Positions 1 to 9,034 of a stretch of DNA of 37,528 nucleotides are shown in pieces. The notes beneath the pieces were generated by a model. That model was given only the letters and a program-made list of their open reading frames with translations. It was not told the DNA's origin and did no database searches. Source of the DNA: Limisphaerales bacterium (GTDB lineage: Bacteria > Verrucomicrobiota > Verrucomicrobiia > Limisphaerales > SXTU01); NCBI GenBank assembly GCA_009773355.1, contig WRPG01000050.1, forward strand, positions 1 through 37,528. The letters run 5' to 3'. How positions within the stretch are numbered: position 1 is the first letter of the stretch; every line of letters starts with the position of its first letter. The position numbers were made by a program, and so were the translations under genes.

Positions 1-274
1 GGTCCAGCACCGTCTCGCCGGGGCGCAGCGCGGCGATGGCGTGCGGGTTGCCGCAGCCGAGGCCGAGGTCCGCGCCCTCGGGCGCGGCGGCGATTTCGTG
101 GTCACTGTAGCCGAGCTTCTGCGCGCCCACGGCGGGCGGGCCGCCTCCACCGCAACAGGTGGAGGTGGTGGTGTTCGGCTCGCAGCAGGCGGCGCGCTGG
201 GCGACGGCGGCGTAGGCTTTGCGGACTTCGGCGCGCACCGCGTGCGCGTCCTGGGGGACGGTGTTGGTTTTCAT
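1..274 (-). CDS. arsM: Arsenite methyltransferase ArsM, N-terminal part (runs off left edge)
   Basis: The minus strand from the ATG at 274 reads 91 codons without a stop and continues beyond base 1. The product would be an arsenite S-adenosylmethionine methyltransferase, a cytoplasmic enzyme that methylates As(III). Visible support: the start of the family fold (VRKAYAAVAQRA, residues 14-25), cysteine pairs at residues 30-31 and 40-41, the stretch LGYSDHEIAAAPEGADLGLG at 54-73, then GCGNP and the beginning of SAM motif I (PGETVLD, 85-91). In characterised ArsM proteins N-terminal cysteines help bind arsenic; the cysteine-plus-glycine patch here is inferred to match. No Shine-Dalgarno sequence is visible. 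The gene diverges from the gene at 452 across a palindromic repeat. The missing C-terminus prevents a check of the catalytic cysteines there. Confidence 0.8.
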   Translation of the reverse strand, partial: MKTNTVPQDAHAVRAEVRKAYAAVAQRAACCEPNTTTSTCCGGGGPPAVGAQKLGYSDHEIAAAPEGADLGLGCGNPHAIAALRPGETVLD

Positions 275-340
275 CGCCGTTGCTGACGGGACAGCAGTGA
301 AAAGGACGCGGGAAAAATGCGCGAGCGGAGAATTGCGCAT

Positions 341-403
341 GCCGGCGGTTTGCAACCGCCGTTTGGCGGGCGGCATCGCGGGCGGCGGTTGCAAACCGCC
401 GGC
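341..403. repeat. Palindromic repeat, family R1 (20-bp perfect inverted arms)
   Basis: Arms at 341-360 (GCCGGCGGTTTGCAACCGCC) and 384-403 are exact reverse complements, separated by 23 nt. It fills most of the space between the divergent genes at 274 and 452 (177 nt). Only one copy is in the window. REP-like behaviour is inferred. Confidence 0.8.
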
Positions 404-451
404 ACGGGGCGCCGTGAATTCCCTCCGCCGTTAGCCCGTCGCACGCTGACT

Positions 452-1294
452 ATGCAACTCCTCCGTGCGGGCATTGTTTGCCTTCTCCTCGTCAGTTCCC
501 TGTTCGCCGCGCCCAAAGGCGAGCGCGTGCTGGTCACCGCGCACAGCTTTCATATCTTCACCGCGCCCCGCCTCGCGCCGCTCGCGCAGGCGGCGGGCAT
601 CGAGGGGCACAAGCTCGTCGCCGCGCAGATGATTGGCGGCTCCAAGGTCATCCAGCACTGGAACCTCCCCGACGAGAAGCAGAAGGCCAAGCCGCTCCTC
701 TCCGCCGGCGAAGTGGACGTGATGACGATGTCGCCGCACGTCTATCTGCCCGACGAGGGCATTGACCGCTTTGTGGAGTTGGGCGCTAAGGCCAACCCCA
801 AGCTGCGCTTTCTCGTGCAGCACTCGTGGACGCCGTGGGACGGCTGGGAAGGCTCCGACAAGGTCGCCAAGAATGAGGACCGCGACACGCGTTCGCTCGA
901 CATCGTCCGCGCCGCGAATCTCAAGTGGCGCACGAACCTCGAAGCGCAGGTGGCCGCGCTGAACACCAAGCTCGGTCGCGACGCCGTGTTCATCACCCCC
1001 GTCGGCGACGCGGTGATGAAGCTGCGTGAACTCATCGCCGCCGGCAAAGCGCCCGGCCTCACGAAACAGACCGACCTGTTCACCGACCAAATCGGCCACG
1101 GCAAGGAGCCCATCCTCGCGCTCGCCACCTACTGCAACTTCGCGTGCATCTACAAGGTCTCGCCGGTCGGGTTGAAGGTGCCGAACGCCAACTTGGACAA
1201 GCTCAGTCCTGAGCTGGACCCGCTGCTGCGGCAAATCGCCTGGGAGACGGTGACGGGCTACGCGAAGTCGGGGGTGAAGCTCGTTGCGAAATGA
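452..1294 (+). CDS. Secreted SGNH/GDSL-hydrolase-like protein
   Basis: 280 residues from the ATG at 452. An upstream in-frame start at 317 was rejected because it would translate the palindromic repeat at 341-403. A signal peptide is clear (MQLLRAGIVCLLLVSSLFA, then APKG). After it comes VLVTAHSFH with Ser32 where SGNH hydrolases carry the block-I nucleophile, although the usual Gly-Asp-Ser is Ala-His-Ser. Near the C-terminus DQIGH (Asp212, His216) followed by SPVGL resembles the block-V Asp-x-x-His region. The protein is likely an exported hydrolase-like protein acting on an unknown ester substrate; its activity is an inference because the motifs are degenerate. It precedes other secreted carbohydrate-related genes on the same strand. 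Confidence 0.65.
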   Translation: MQLLRAGIVCLLLVSSLFAAPKGERVLVTAHSFHIFTAPRLAPLAQAAGIEGHKLVAAQMIGGSKVIQHWNLPDEKQKAKPLLSAGEVDVMTMSPHVYLPDEGIDRFVELGAKANPKLRFLVQHSWTPWDGWEGSDKVAKNEDRDTRSLDIVRAANLKWRTNLEAQVAALNTKLGRDAVFITPVGDAVMKLRELIAAGKAPGLTKQTDLFTDQIGHGKEPILALATYCNFACIYKVSPVGLKVPNANLDKLSPELDPLLRQIAWETVTGYAKSGVKLVAK

Positions 1295-1343
1295 ACTGCG
1301 AAACAAGCGGCGCGCAAGCGGGGCGGTCGAGCCTCGTTCAAAA

Positions 1344-1399
1344 GGAGCACGGACGCCCACGTCCGTGCCATGTGGTTCGGACGTGGGCGTCCGCGCTCC
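1344..1399. repeat. Palindromic repeat, family R2, copy 1
   Basis: The left arm (1344-1369) contains GGACGCCCACGTCC and the right arm (1378-1399) contains GGACGTGGGCGTCC. The same inverted pair occurs at 11379-11452. It lies in the 281-nt space between the genes at 452 and 1576, together with a copy of family R3. Confidence 0.8.
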
Positions 1400-1463
1400 G
1401 AGGGCGGTGGTCCATGGAACGAATCCACAGCACAACAGCAGCAGCGATTTCAGCGCCTGAGCT

Positions 1464-1572
1464 GGAGCGCGGCCTTCTGGGCCGCAGCGGCAACGTGCGT
1501 CGAGTGTCGCACGTATTTTGGCAGCGCTGGCGGACTGAGGTGGCTGCTGCGGGCCGGAGTCCCGCGCTCCGG
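1464..1572 (-). repeat. Dispersed repeat family R3, copy 1 (about 109 bp)
   Basis: Read on the minus strand, this element begins with the same 36 bases as the copy at 37218-37326, and the last 30 or so bases also match closely; the middle differs. Both ends are themselves near-palindromic (GGAGCGCGG...CCGCGCTCC). It ends three bases before the chosen start of the next gene. Confidence 0.8.
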
Positions 1573-1575
1573 TTC

Positions 1576-4326
1576 ATGCCGAGGCCTGGAATGGGGGGGC
1601 AGGGTTTCGCCCTGTTCAGCGTGCTCTTTTTTCTCTGCAACTTCGCCTCCGCTGCCGAGTCGCTCACCACGTGGGCACCGCATCCCGCTGACTGGAAAGG
1701 CGCGTCCATCACCGGCGACACGGCGACGTTGACCGGCGACAAGTGGGCTTCCCTGCGCGCGCCAAAGGAGTTTGCCAACCCGCACCTCTCCGCCCGCATC
1801 ACCATCATCGAGGCGGCGAAGTCCGCGAATTTCTTCGGCCAGGGCTGGAGCGCGTGGCCGGACGCAACCTTCAGCGACGGCGGCTTCGACGCCGGCCTCG
1901 TGCTGCGCGCGGGCACGAACAGCGGCTATCGCGTGCAGCTCTCGCACTGGTATCAGGTCGTGGCGGTCGTGAAGTGGCCGGAGGGCGGCTACGTGCGCGT
2001 GGTGCCGTGCGCGGTGAAGCTCAACACGCCGCACACGCTGTCCGTGAGCGCGCAGGGCGCGCAGTTGAGCGTGCGTGTGGATGGCGTGGACAAGGGAACC
2101 TGGCACGACACGTTTCTGCCGCTGACCAACGGCGCGGTCGGTATCGCGGTGAGCGGCGGGGCGAAGGCAATGTTCAGCGAGGTCATCGCCGAGCAAGCGC
2201 CGTGGATTAACCAGCCGCCGCCCGCCCCGCACGCGCCGAACTTCTCCGTGCGCCCGTTCCTCGGTGGGCGGCAGTTTGTCTTCGATGGCGACGAGCCGGT
2301 TCTCCAGTTGCACTACGAGAAGGACCCGAGCGTCTTCGCGAAGCTCCGCCCCGGCTACAAGCCGCAGCTCACGTTCGATTCACACTGGGGCTTGGAGAAC
2401 CAAGGCGCGTTCAAGGAAGCCGACAGCAAGTGGACCGCGCCCGTCGCGAGCGGCGGCGGGAAGACCGTGAAGGCCACGTGGTCCGCGCGCAGCGTGAAGG
2501 ACCGCTTCACCACGCAGAGCACGCTGACGGTCGGCTACGACGCGAAGCGCGGCACTTACACCTACGACATCGAGAGCGCGCTGGAGGTGCTGCCCGGCGA
2601 GCCGTTTCATTTCCGCTACGGCTTCGACTTCGAGCATCACACGCCGCTCGATCCGTTCCGCTGGCAGTATCTCATCGCCAAGCGCGCGGGCGGCGCGGGC
2701 AGTTACCATCGGCCCGTCTATCCGATTGACCCCGGCCCGCAGAACGACCTGGAGACGGCGGGCGGCGCGCGCGTTTGGTTTGGCCGGCACTTGGAGCAAC
2801 TCCACATCGCGCCCGCCGTGGAATACGACATCAGCAGTGGCACAAGCACGGGTCGCAAGCTGAACACCGCCGTCTGCGCCGCCTTCTACGACACCGGCGT
2901 GAGCTTCGCGCCCGAGACCGCCAAGCCCGGCACGCGTCTCGAAGTGAAGTATCGCTACACCGGCGTGCCCGCCGCCGAGGCGAAGGCGCTCTTCGACGAG
3001 TCGAGAATCTACGACGCCCCCACGCTCGACCCGAAACATCACTACATCTTCGCCGACGAGTGGCCGAAGCTGACGTTCAGCCAGCATGTGCCGATGAGCG
3101 AGACGTGGATTTACGGACGCACGCCGTTCATGACCGCGCACAACCAGCGCCCGACCTACGGGCTGGAGAAGAACTGCGGCGCGGGCAGCGGCTTCGCCAT
3201 GAAGCTCGGCCCGGCGTCGTTCGGCATGGCGAAGCTCGCCAAGGCCGCGCCGCTTGCGAAGGGCCGCTACGCCGTCACCGCGCTGGTGAAGGCCGACAAT
3301 GTTCACGGCCCCGGCGGCCGCATCGAGCTGACCGCGACGCAGGCCAAGACGAACAAGAAGCTCGCCGAGGCGCGGCACTTCGTCGGCAGCGGCACGTTTG
3401 GCTGGCGACGGCAGGGCTTCGCCTTCGACGTGCCCGAGGACGCGGGCGCGCTGGAGCTGGCCTTCGGCAACGCGGGCACCGGCGACTTTCTCGTGACGGG
3501 AGTGGAGTTCCGCAAGCTCGGTGACGGCGAGGCGTTGCCCGCCGGCGTGTTGGCAAAAGCAAACGACCAGCCCGCGCCCATCCCCGCCGCGCCCGCCGGT
3601 GCCATCGCGGACTACCGGATGCTGGAGGGCAAAGGCCTCGTGGTGCTGAACCACGGCAGCGGCGGCGGCCTCGGCCACCTCGACCTCGCGAACCTCGATT
3701 GGGTCACGGACGCCGTCCGCCCCGCGCTGCGCTTCGCGGACAACGCGACCGGGCGGAAGGAATTCCGTTTGGACAGCAGTCTGAACCGCTCCTATCTCAG
3801 CCATCCGAGCTACGCGGGCAAGGACACCTTGCCGGTCGCGCTCACCGGCCACCACGGCGGCGGCGGGCCGATTCCCGGCCTCACGCTCGCTGCGTGGGTG
3901 AAGCCTGCGCCCGCGATGGGCAGCGCGCACCATGGCGGACGCGGCGACATCATCGGCTACGGCGCACGCCGCTTCGTCCTCGGCCTGCACGGGCAGAAAG
4001 CCCCGTATCAACTCGCCGCGCGCATCAACGTGAACGACAGCATCGTCTCCACCGCGAGGCTCGACGCCGACAAGTGGCAGCACGTCGCCATGACCGCCGA
4101 GCCGAAGGACGGCCACTGGCTCGTGCGCCTCTACCTCGACGGCCAGCCCGTCGGCGAAGGCCAGACGAAGAAGTTCCCCGCCGACTCGCCCATCGTCCCC
4201 TCGCTCATCCTCGGCGCAGAAATCTTCTACTTCCACGACGCCTACTACCGCAGGCTGATCGGTCGGACGTTGGTGCTGCATCGGGTTTTGCAGGCCGGGG
4301 AAATCGCTGACTTGAGGCGAGAGTGA
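1576..4326 (+). CDS. Large secreted protein with LamG-type C-terminal domain
   Basis: 916 residues from the ATG at 1576, chosen because it follows the R3 repeat directly and gives a basic residue before a hydrophobic signal segment (FALFSVLFFLCNFASA). A second in-frame ATG at 1591 is possible. An upstream start at 1291 would translate two repeats and is unlikely. The N-terminal third (about 25-210) looks like a concanavalin-like/DUF1080-type beta-sandwich (SARITIIEA, GFDAGLVLRAG, GYRVQLSHW). The middle (about 230-660) is unassigned beta-rich sequence. The C-terminal 170 residues contain LamG hallmarks (GLTLAAWVKP, DKWQHVAMT, VRLYLDGQPVG). A role in binding or degrading extracellular polysaccharide is inferred; no catalytic residues can be named. 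Confidence 0.75.
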   Translation: MPRPGMGGQGFALFSVLFFLCNFASAAESLTTWAPHPADWKGASITGDTATLTGDKWASLRAPKEFANPHLSARITIIEAAKSANFFGQGWSAWPDATFSDGGFDAGLVLRAGTNSGYRVQLSHWYQVVAVVKWPEGGYVRVVPCAVKLNTPHTLSVSAQGAQLSVRVDGVDKGTWHDTFLPLTNGAVGIAVSGGAKAMFSEVIAEQAPWINQPPPAPHAPNFSVRPFLGGRQFVFDGDEPVLQLHYEKDPSVFAKLRPGYKPQLTFDSHWGLENQGAFKEADSKWTAPVASGGGKTVKATWSARSVKDRFTTQSTLTVGYDAKRGTYTYDIESALEVLPGEPFHFRYGFDFEHHTPLDPFRWQYLIAKRAGGAGSYHRPVYPIDPGPQNDLETAGGARVWFGRHLEQLHIAPAVEYDISSGTSTGRKLNTAVCAAFYDTGVSFAPETAKPGTRLEVKYRYTGVPAAEAKALFDESRIYDAPTLDPKHHYIFADEWPKLTFSQHVPMSETWIYGRTPFMTAHNQRPTYGLEKNCGAGSGFAMKLGPASFGMAKLAKAAPLAKGRYAVTALVKADNVHGPGGRIELTATQAKTNKKLAEARHFVGSGTFGWRRQGFAFDVPEDAGALELAFGNAGTGDFLVTGVEFRKLGDGEALPAGVLAKANDQPAPIPAAPAGAIADYRMLEGKGLVVLNHGSGGGLGHLDLANLDWVTDAVRPALRFADNATGRKEFRLDSSLNRSYLSHPSYAGKDTLPVALTGHHGGGGPIPGLTLAAWVKPAPAMGSAHHGGRGDIIGYGARRFVLGLHGQKAPYQLAARINVNDSIVSTARLDADKWQHVAMTAEPKDGHWLVRLYLDGQPVGEGQTKKFPADSPIVPSLILGAEIFYFHDAYYRRLIGRTLVLHRVLQAGEIADLRRE

Positions 4327-4373
4327 TTGCAGTTTGCGTCCACCAACCCGTTTGGGAAGACTAGCAAAATCGA

Positions 4374-4817
4374 ATGAACTTCCGACTCGTCACCTTCTCG
4401 TTCACGGCCCTGTTGGCTTTCCAAGGTTGTCGGACACCGAGTTCAAACCTTCAGGAGGTTCACATCGGAGCCCACGTCCCTGACCGGAGCAGCTTCGATA
4501 CGTTCCTGATGCGTGACCTCACGGCCCGCTTGGAGCACACGCACGGGAAGGGACTCAAGGTCAGCTATGAATTGCTCCGGGCTGGGCCGACTCAAGTCGG
4601 CACCGGGTATCCGAAGTATTACCTTTGGGTCAGAGTGGAGATGGCGAATCGGACCGTGGATGAAGGAGCCATCCGAGTGGCAGCCGTGGAGCGGAGGGGG
4701 TTTGAGGTGGGGAATTTCATCTCGAAGACCGAACTCGTTTCGTCGCCAGAACGCATCGAGCAAGAGTTCCCGCTGGCGTTGAAGGATGCCATTCGCGCTC
4801 GAACCGGAGCGAAATGA
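4374..4817 (+). CDS. Small putative lipoprotein, unknown function
   Basis: 147 residues starting MNFRLVTFSFTALLAFQGC. The short hydrophobic leader ending in Gly-Cys at 18-19 resembles a lipoprotein signal, though the lipobox (AFQGC) is not ideal. The remainder is a charged soluble region with no family I recognise; GYPKYYLWVRVEM (near 80-92) looks like a beta strand. The gene sits 47 nt after the LamG-type gene. A TAGCAA hexamer at 4362-4367 lies 6 nt before the ATG, and no Shine-Dalgarno sequence is present. The GC content appears lower than in the flanking genes. Confidence 0.6.
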   Translation: MNFRLVTFSFTALLAFQGCRTPSSNLQEVHIGAHVPDRSSFDTFLMRDLTARLEHTHGKGLKVSYELLRAGPTQVGTGYPKYYLWVRVEMANRTVDEGAIRVAAVERRGFEVGNFISKTELVSSPERIEQEFPLALKDAIRARTGAK

Positions 4818-4873
4818 AGGACAAGTCTCATGGGGGGACATCGGACTTGTGTGCATGTCGCCTAGAACCGGGC

Positions 4874-4902
4874 TTTTGCTTTCGCCTGTCGGCTCATAGA
4901 CT
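4874..4902 (+). promoter_or_regulatory. Candidate promoter for the gene at 4910 (TTTTGC, 17 nt, TAGACT)
   Basis: TTTTGC at 4874-4879 and TAGACT at 4897-4902 are 17 nt apart. The -10-like hexamer ends 7 nt before the ATG at 4910, which would place the transcription start at or next to the start codon. The -35 match is weak. Confidence 0.3.
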
Positions 4903-4909
4903 CTTTTAC

Positions 4910-6550
4910 ATGAATCGTTCTTCCTTACTTCTCTTTGCGCTCCTTTGCGTTCTTTGCGGCCAAGCCCCCGCCGCCGAGACGCGCGACCTGCTGCTCATCG
5001 CCGGCCAGTCCAACGCCGTGGGCTACGACGCGAAACCGAGCGACCTGCCCGCCGATGACGCGGACAAGCAGGTGATGTTCTGGTTCCGCGCGGGCGATCC
5101 GCCGCCGGATGAGCACGATGTCACCAGCGGCGGCAAGTGGCTCACGCTCCAGCCGCAGCCCAAGGGCACGCCGATGGACAAGAGCAAGATGCCGCGCCAA
5201 TACGGCAACTTCTCCGGCGCGACCGGCGGCTTCGGGCCGGAGATGGGCTTTGCCCGCGCGCTCTTTGCGAAGGAGAAGAAGCCGCTGGCCGTGGTGAAGG
5301 CCGCGTGGAGCGGCACGGGCATGGCGCAGGATTGGAACCCCGCCGACGCCGGCCCTGGCGGCTCGTGCTATCGCGCGCTCGTGGCGGAGGCGAAGGCCGC
5401 CCTCGCCACCGCGAAGACGCAGGGCGTCACGCTCCGCATCCGCGCGCTCGCATGGGTGCAGGGCGAGAGCGATGCGAACGCCACCGCCGCGCCGCGTTAC
5501 ACGCAAGCGCTCGGCGACATGCTTGCCGCCCTGCGGAAGGACCTGGCCGCGCCGGAGTTGGTGGCGCTGGTGGCGGTGAACACACAGTTCGGTGGCGGGA
5601 AGAACGCCCTCATGCCGAAGATTATCGAAGCCCAGCAAGCGCTCGCCGCGAAGGACCCGCGCTGCGTCTACGTGGACACGGCGGGTGCCACCATCGCGAA
5701 CGGCGCGCACTGGGATTCCGCCGGCACGCTGGAAGTGGGCATGCGCTTCGCCGATGCGCTGCTCAAGTTCGAGGCCAAGCCGGCGGCACCCGCCGGCGGC
5801 GCACCGTTCCCCGGCAAGAAGTCCGTCTGGAACGGCTACGACCGCTACGACTTCCAGGTGGACGGGAAGAACCTGCTTGTGGTCGTTCCCAAGCAGGCTG
5901 CGCCTGGAAAGCCGTGGGTCTGGCACGGCGAGTTTTTCGGCCACAAGCCTGCGCCGGACATCGCGCTGCTGGGCCGGGGCTTTCACATCGTCTACCTCAG
6001 CGTGCCGAACATGCTGGGCTGCCCGGACGCGGTCGCGCACTGGAACAAGGCTTACGCGGAGTTGACGGGGAAGTTCGGCCTCGCGAAGAAGGCCGCGCTC
6101 GTCGGCCTCAGTCGCGGCGGCCTCTACTGCTACAACTGGGCCAGCGCGAACCCGGACAAGGTGGCGAGCCTGTATGGCGATGCGCCGGTGTGCGACTTCA
6201 AGAGCTGGCCCGGCGGCAAGGGGAAGGGCAAGGGCAGCAAGGGCGACTGGGCGCTCGTGCAGAAGGTCTTCAAGTTCGCCGACGAGGCGGCGGCGCTCGC
6301 CTACAAGGGCAATCCCGTGGACAGCCTCGCCCCGCTGGCCAAGGCGAAGGTGCCGCTCCTCCATGTCTTCGGCGACGCGGACGACGTGGTGCCGTGGGAG
6401 GAGAACACCGGCGTCATCGCGGAGCGTTACAAGGCGCTGGGCGGCGACATCACGCTCATCCGCAAGCCCGGCATCGGCCATCACCCGCACGGGCTGGACG
6501 ACTCGACGCCCATCGTGGAGTTCATTGCCAAACACGCGACGCCGCGTTAG
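4910..6550 (+). CDS. Secreted SASA-type esterase fused to an alpha/beta hydrolase
   Basis: 546 residues from the ATG at 4910, with signal peptide MNRSSLLLFALLCVLCGQA. Residues 25-295 match the sialate O-acetylesterase-like (SASA/CE6) family: LLLIAGQSNAVGY with Ser34 as likely nucleophile, WVQGESD at 182-188, and NGAHWDSAG with His267. The usual Asp of the DGxH motif is Asn264 here. Residues 300-546 form a separate alpha/beta hydrolase: GLSRGG with Ser401, GDADD around 488-492 and GIGHHPHG with His524/525, a plausible Ser-Asp-His triad. Between Ser401 and the acid lies a Gly/Lys-rich insertion (GGKGKGKGSKG). The combination suggests a periplasmic or exported deacetylase of acetylated sugars with a second ester-cleaving module. 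Substrates are unknown. Upstream in-frame codons back to 4814 lack signal-peptide character and were excluded. Confidence 0.85.
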   Translation: MNRSSLLLFALLCVLCGQAPAAETRDLLLIAGQSNAVGYDAKPSDLPADDADKQVMFWFRAGDPPPDEHDVTSGGKWLTLQPQPKGTPMDKSKMPRQYGNFSGATGGFGPEMGFARALFAKEKKPLAVVKAAWSGTGMAQDWNPADAGPGGSCYRALVAEAKAALATAKTQGVTLRIRALAWVQGESDANATAAPRYTQALGDMLAALRKDLAAPELVALVAVNTQFGGGKNALMPKIIEAQQALAAKDPRCVYVDTAGATIANGAHWDSAGTLEVGMRFADALLKFEAKPAAPAGGAPFPGKKSVWNGYDRYDFQVDGKNLLVVVPKQAAPGKPWVWHGEFFGHKPAPDIALLGRGFHIVYLSVPNMLGCPDAVAHWNKAYAELTGKFGLAKKAALVGLSRGGLYCYNWASANPDKVASLYGDAPVCDFKSWPGGKGKGKGSKGDWALVQKVFKFADEAAALAYKGNPVDSLAPLAKAKVPLLHVFGDADDVVPWEENTGVIAERYKALGGDITLIRKPGIGHHPHGLDDSTPIVEFIAKHATPR

Positions 6551-6660
6551 CCTGCCCGCGCTGGATGTGGGTGTGGCCCGAGTTGAATCTCGTCGGCGGG
6601 GCGTGGTCAGGCGTGCAGCCGTGCGGGGTTCCCCGATGCGAAGCTCAGGGGTTTCACCAC

Positions 6661-6688
6661 TTGTTTGACCGGAGCCAGCCCCTATCTT
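6661..6688 (+). promoter_or_regulatory. Candidate promoter of the kinase gene (TTGTTT, 16 nt, TATCTT)
   Basis: TTGTTT at 6661-6666 and TATCTT at 6683-6688 are separated by 16 nt. The -10-like hexamer ends 7 nt before the ATG at 6696. No Shine-Dalgarno sequence is seen. The 145-nt space after the preceding gene holds nothing else recognisable. Confidence 0.35.
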
Positions 6689-6695
6689 GAGCGCC

Positions 6696-9029
6696 ATGAG
6701 CGAACCACGGGACAAGACGGTCGGGTCCGTCACGCCTTCCCCCCCACAGGAGGCTTCGCTCGCTGCTTTGAAGCAGTCTTTGGAGGCCGCCCATCGGGGC
6801 GCGGCCTCCGCCTTGTCCGCCCTGATGTCGGAACGGCTGGGCCGCGGCACGCCGGACGCGGTGCTGGGACCGGGCAAGCCGCCGGCCTCGGCTTACGAGC
6901 TGGGCCGCATCCTGGCCAAGGGCGGCATGGGCGCGGTGCTGTCCGCGCGCGACAACACCATCCAGCGCACCGTGGCGGTGAAGGTCATCCTCACCGGCTC
7001 GAACGCGTCCGACGAGCACATCCACCGGCTCATCACCGAGGCGCGCATCACCGGGCAGTTGGAGCACCCGAACATCGTGCCGCTGCACGAGCTGGGCGTG
7101 ACTTCCGACGGGGTCGTTTATTACACCATGCGGCTGGTCGAGGGCGTCACGCTCAGCGAGGTGCTGGAGCAAATCCGCCAGAAGGACAAGACCGCCATCG
7201 CCAAGTATCCGTTGCGCACGCTGCTGACGGTTTTTCAGAAAGTCTGCGACGCGGTCGCGTTCGCGCACTCACGCGGCGTGGTGCATCGCGACCTGAAGCC
7301 GGACAACATCATGCTTGGGGAGTTCGGCGAGGTGTTCGTCATGGACTGGGGCCTGGCGAAGCGCGTGCGGGGTGACGCGGGGGCGTTCGAGACCACGAGC
7401 CGGACGGCGAAGCAGGCCGCCGAGCTGGGTGGGGACAGCTTCAAAACCCTCTCCGGCCAGGTGAAGGGCACGCCCCGTTACATGGCCCCGGAGCAGGCGG
7501 AGGGGCGGGTCGAGGACATTGACGAGCGCACGGACATCTATGCGCTCGGCGCGATCCTCTACACGATCCTCACGCTGCACCCGCCCGTCACGGGCGACAC
7601 GGTCAACGAGGTGCTCACCAAGGTCGCCTCCGGCACCATCTCCCCGCCCACCAGCTACAACCCGCGCAACACCCACATCTCCCGCCTCACCGGCCCGCCG
7701 ACGCCGGCCCAGGACGTCGCGCCGCCCGAGCTGGCGCACTGCCCCGACCGGCGCATCCCCTCCGCGCTCTCCGCCGTGGCGATGAAGGCGCTCGCGCGCG
7801 ACCGGGCCAGGCGTTACCCGAGCGTCGCGGCGCTCCAGCAGGACATCGCGGCCTATCAGGGCGGCTTCGCCACGACGGCGGAGGGGGCCAGCGCGCTGCG
7901 CCTGCTGCTGCTGCTGGTGCGCCGGCACCGCACGGAGTTTGTCCTGAGCGTCATCTCGCTGGGGCTGATGCTGGCGCTGGCCGCGCACTTCACCAGCAAG
8001 GTCACGCACACGCTCGCCGAGCTGAAGGAAACCGCGCCCTCGTTCCACATCGAGGCGCGGACGCTGGTGGACGAGTTCAAGTTTGCCAAGGCGCTGGCCA
8101 AGATCAACTACGCCATCTCGCTCCAGCCGGACGACGCCCGGTTCCACCTGCTCCGGGGCAACATCCTGCAATCGCTGTTCCAGTTCGCCGAGGCGCGCGA
8201 CGCCTACGCGCGCGCGCTGGAGCTGGATCCCGAGACGCTCCATGCCGAGCGCAACCTCAGGCTTTGCGAGCGGCTCCTGGCCGACAATCAGGGCCGCGCG
8301 ACCCTCAAGCCCGAAAGCCTGGCCGAACTGCGCGCCCAGATGACCCGCCAGCAGCGCACGGCCGAGGCCATTGCCCTGTCCACCCGGGAAACCCGGGGCG
8401 CCCAGGCCACGTTCGAGTCATGGAAGCTCGTGGCCAACCGGCTCGGCCTGCCGGGCGCGCTCAAGCGCGAGCCGGGCGGCCTGTCGCTGACAATTCTGCA
8501 GCCCGACTTCAACGACCTGTCCCCCTTTCGCAGCGCGCCGCTGACCAAACTGCACCTTGCGGAAACCCAGGTGGACGACCTCAGCCCGCTCACCGACATG
8601 CCGCTCGTCTCCCTGGACATCAACAACACGCGGATCTCCGACCTGTCGCCGCTCCGGGGGATGCGGCTGGTCCGGCTGGAGGCCGCGCGCATCCGGGCCG
8701 CCAACTTCACCGTGCTGGCCGGGATGAAGCTCACCAGCCTCAATCTCGCGCACACGCGCATCACCAGCCTCGCGCCGCTCAAGGACGCTCCGCTGCGCTA
8801 TCTTCAGTTGGAGGGCTGCACGAACGTCATTGATTTCTCCGTGCTCGCCGACTGCCGGCAGCTTGAAGGCATCACGCTGCCGGTGGGGGCAAGGAACCTC
8901 GAACCGTTGCGCCAGCTCCCGCGGCTCCGCCACATCGGCTACTCGATGCCCGAGGGCGGCTGGGACCAGGTGCCGCTGGCGGGGGATTTCTGGAAGGTGC
9001 AGGAGCCGCGGCCCGGCAACGGCAAATAG
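6696..9029 (+). CDS. Membrane Ser/Thr protein kinase with TPR and leucine-rich repeats
   Basis: 777 residues from the ATG at 6696; an in-frame TTG at 6687 is the alternative. A Hanks-type kinase domain spans about 66-395: glycine loop AKGGMGAV (74-81), Lys96 in VAVKV, Glu116, HRDLKPDN (197-204), DWG at 217-219 in place of DFG, and APEQAEG later. A long hydrophobic segment near 402-435 ([23 protein letters not shown]) should anchor it in the inner membrane with the kinase in the cytoplasm. Beyond it are TPR-like units (about 455-522, e.g. [16 protein letters not shown]) and at least five short LRR units (about 600-755, e.g. [17 protein letters not shown]). The extracytoplasmic repeats are likely a protein-sensing module; this is inferred. 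It ends 5 nt from a convergent gene. The DWG form is common in kinases of related phyla. Confidence 0.9.
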   Translation: MSEPRDKTVGSVTPSPPQEASLAALKQSLEAAHRGAASALSALMSERLGRGTPDAVLGPGKPPASAYELGRILAKGGMGAVLSARDNTIQRTVAVKVILTGSNASDEHIHRLITEARITGQLEHPNIVPLHELGVTSDGVVYYTMRLVEGVTLSEVLEQIRQKDKTAIAKYPLRTLLTVFQKVCDAVAFAHSRGVVHRDLKPDNIMLGEFGEVFVMDWGLAKRVRGDAGAFETTSRTAKQAAELGGDSFKTLSGQVKGTPRYMAPEQAEGRVEDIDERTDIYALGAILYTILTLHPPVTGDTVNEVLTKVASGTISPPTSYNPRNTHISRLTGPPTPAQDVAPPELAHCPDRRIPSALSAVAMKALARDRARRYPSVAALQQDIAAYQGGFATTAEGASALRLLLLLVRRHRTEFVLSVISLGLMLALAAHFTSKVTHTLAELKETAPSFHIEARTLVDEFKFAKALAKINYAISLQPDDARFHLLRGNILQSLFQFAEARDAYARALELDPETLHAERNLRLCERLLADNQGRATLKPESLAELRAQMTRQQRTAEAIALSTRETRGAQATFESWKLVANRLGLPGALKREPGGLSLTILQPDFNDLSPFRSAPLTKLHLAETQVDDLSPLTDMPLVSLDINNTRISDLSPLRGMRLVRLEAARIRAANFTVLAGMKLTSLNLAHTRITSLAPLKDAPLRYLQLEGCTNVIDFSVLADCRQLEGITLPVGARNLEPLRQLPRLRHIGYSMPEGGWDQVPLAGDFWKVQEPRPGNGK

Positions 9030-9034
9030 ACGGG

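Noticed and set aside
317-451. Longer N-terminus for the SGNH-like protein
   Set aside because: It would translate the R1 palindrome; the ATG at 452 gives a proper signal peptide.
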